A DNA stretch of 6,211 nt from Chloroflexota bacterium (GTDB lineage: Bacteria > Chloroflexota > Anaerolineae > UBA1429): contig JAAZBY010000541.1 in the NCBI GenBank assembly GCA_012513595.1, positions 1-6,211 on the forward strand, in the 5' to 3' direction. Position 1 is the stretch's first letter, and each line of letters opens with the position of its first letter. Of the stretch, positions 5,493-6,211 are shown piece after piece. Under the pieces are notes generated by a model that saw nothing but the letters and a program-made list of their open reading frames with translations, had not been told where the DNA came from and searched no databases. A program made the position numbers and the translations under genes.

Positions 5493-6211
5493 ATGGATCA
5501 TGCCCAGCACAACGCGATCGTGGCCTTCATCTGGGGCATTGCCGACGACATCCTGCGGGATGTGTACGTGCGCGGCAAGTACCGCGACGTTATCCTGCCC
5601 ATGACGGTCATCCGTCGGCTTGATGCCCTCATCGAGCCGACCAAGGCCCAAGTCATGGAAAGGAAGAGACTGCTCGACGCGACGGGCGTCACCAACCAGG
5701 ACGCTGGCTTGTGCGCGGCGGCCGGGCTGCCGTTCTACAACACGTCTCCCTTCACTTTGCGCAGCCTGTTGTCGAGCACCAGACGGCAGCAGCTCGTGGA
5801 TGACCTGCGCGCCTACCTCGACGGTTTCTCGAGCAACGTGCGCGAGATCCTGGACAAGTTCAAGTTCTACGACCAGATCAAGACGCTGGCAGATGCCCAT
5901 ATCCTTGGGGCGGTGATCGAGCGCTTCCTGGACCCGAACATCAACCTCAGCCCCCAGCCGGTGCTGGACGGCAAGGGCAATGTCAGGCTGCCCGCCCTGG
6001 ATAACCACGACATGGGCACCATCTTTGAGGAACTGATTCGCCGCTTCAACGAGGAGAACAACGAGGAGGCGGGCGAGCACTTTACGCCGCGTGACGTGGT
6101 GCGCCTGATGGCCCAACTGATCTTCATGCCCATCGCTGATGAGATCGACTCGGGCAGTTACCTCGTCTACGACGGTGCCTGCGGCACGGGCGGCATGTTG
6201 ACAGTCGCTGA
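5493..6211 (+). CDS. hsdM: Type I restriction-modification system methyltransferase subunit HsdM, N-terminal part
   Basis: The frame stays open to the window end and gives 239 codons. HsdM with HsdS methylates adenine (N6) at the recognition site and, with HsdR, forms the restriction complex. The N-terminal helical HsdM_N domain is clear: MDHAQHNAIVAFIW, then YRDVILPMTVIRRLDALIEP at about residues 30-49, and a helical region up to about 150. The methyltransferase domain opens with FEELIRRFNEENNEEAG, the GEHFTPR motif at 194-200, and AdoMet motif I as DGACGTGGM at 227-235. The catalytic NPPF-type motif lies past the window. ATG at 5493 has GGAGGGA at 5477-5483, nine bases upstream; the frame is open back to GTG 5427, but that start lacks a ribosome site and adds a non-family sequence. 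A linker of about 60 residues between the HsdM_N core and the methylase domain suggests the longer HsdM subfamily. hsdS and hsdR are expected downstream. Confidence 0.95.
   Translation, partial: MDHAQHNAIVAFIWGIADDILRDVYVRGKYRDVILPMTVIRRLDALIEPTKAQVMERKRLLDATGVTNQDAGLCAAAGLPFYNTSPFTLRSLLSSTRRQQLVDDLRAYLDGFSSNVREILDKFKFYDQIKTLADAHILGAVIERFLDPNINLSPQPVLDGKGNVRLPALDNHDMGTIFEELIRRFNEENNEEAGEHFTPRDVVRLMAQLIFMPIADEIDSGSYLVYDGACGTGGMLTVA

Noticed and set aside
5304..6116. - strand open frame covering the hsdM leader and start
   Set aside because: It opposes a clear HsdM sequence with family motifs and shows none of its own.

Overview
This is a high-GC bacterial window with every gene I accept on the + strand. 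It holds three complete genes of ordinary metabolism or transport, one fragment at each end plus a further complete gene, and two structured non-coding gaps. Genus cannot be read from it. The gene repertoire (NatA/NatB-like ABC-2 pair, DUF2961/GH172 protein, unlinked class III aminotransferase, signal-less 5'-nucleotidase homologue, type I restriction genes) and base composition would fit a Chloroflexota (Anaerolineae/Caldilineae-like) genome, but that is a weak inference.

Layout. 3-287: the C-terminal end of an ABC transporter ATPase. 284-1108: its ABC-2 type membrane permease, overlapping the ATPase stop by 4 bases (GTGA). 1132-2139: a DUF2961 (GH172-type) protein 23 bases downstream, probably in the same transcript. 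2140-2229: a hairpin that could end that transcript, followed at once by a promoter (TATACT) and a strong ribosome binding site. 2230-3636: a class III PLP aminotransferase related to glutamate-1-semialdehyde aminomutase. 3637-3849: a 213-base gap with several perfect inverted repeats, including mutually exclusive pairings, and no clear promoter. 3850-5316: a two-domain metallophosphoesterase/5'-nucleotidase with all metal-binding motifs and no signal peptide. 5317-5492: a second promoter whose -10 box sits in a perfect 10-bp palindrome, followed by a long hairpin-rich leader. 5493 to the window end: the first 239 codons of hsdM, the methyltransferase subunit of a type I restriction-modification system, cut inside the region of AdoMet motif I.

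How the genes work together. Genes 1 to 3 look like one unit: an export-type ABC transporter plus a likely glycan-active cytoplasmic enzyme. The aminotransferase has its own promoter. The nucleotidase may be read through from it or from an unrecognised promoter. The restriction locus starts a new unit at about 5329, whose remaining genes (expected hsdS, hsdR) would lie beyond the window. I see no mobile element, CRISPR array, tRNA or rRNA. The most unusual material is in the two intergenic leaders (3637-3849 and 5350-5492); I found no known riboswitch family that matches them.
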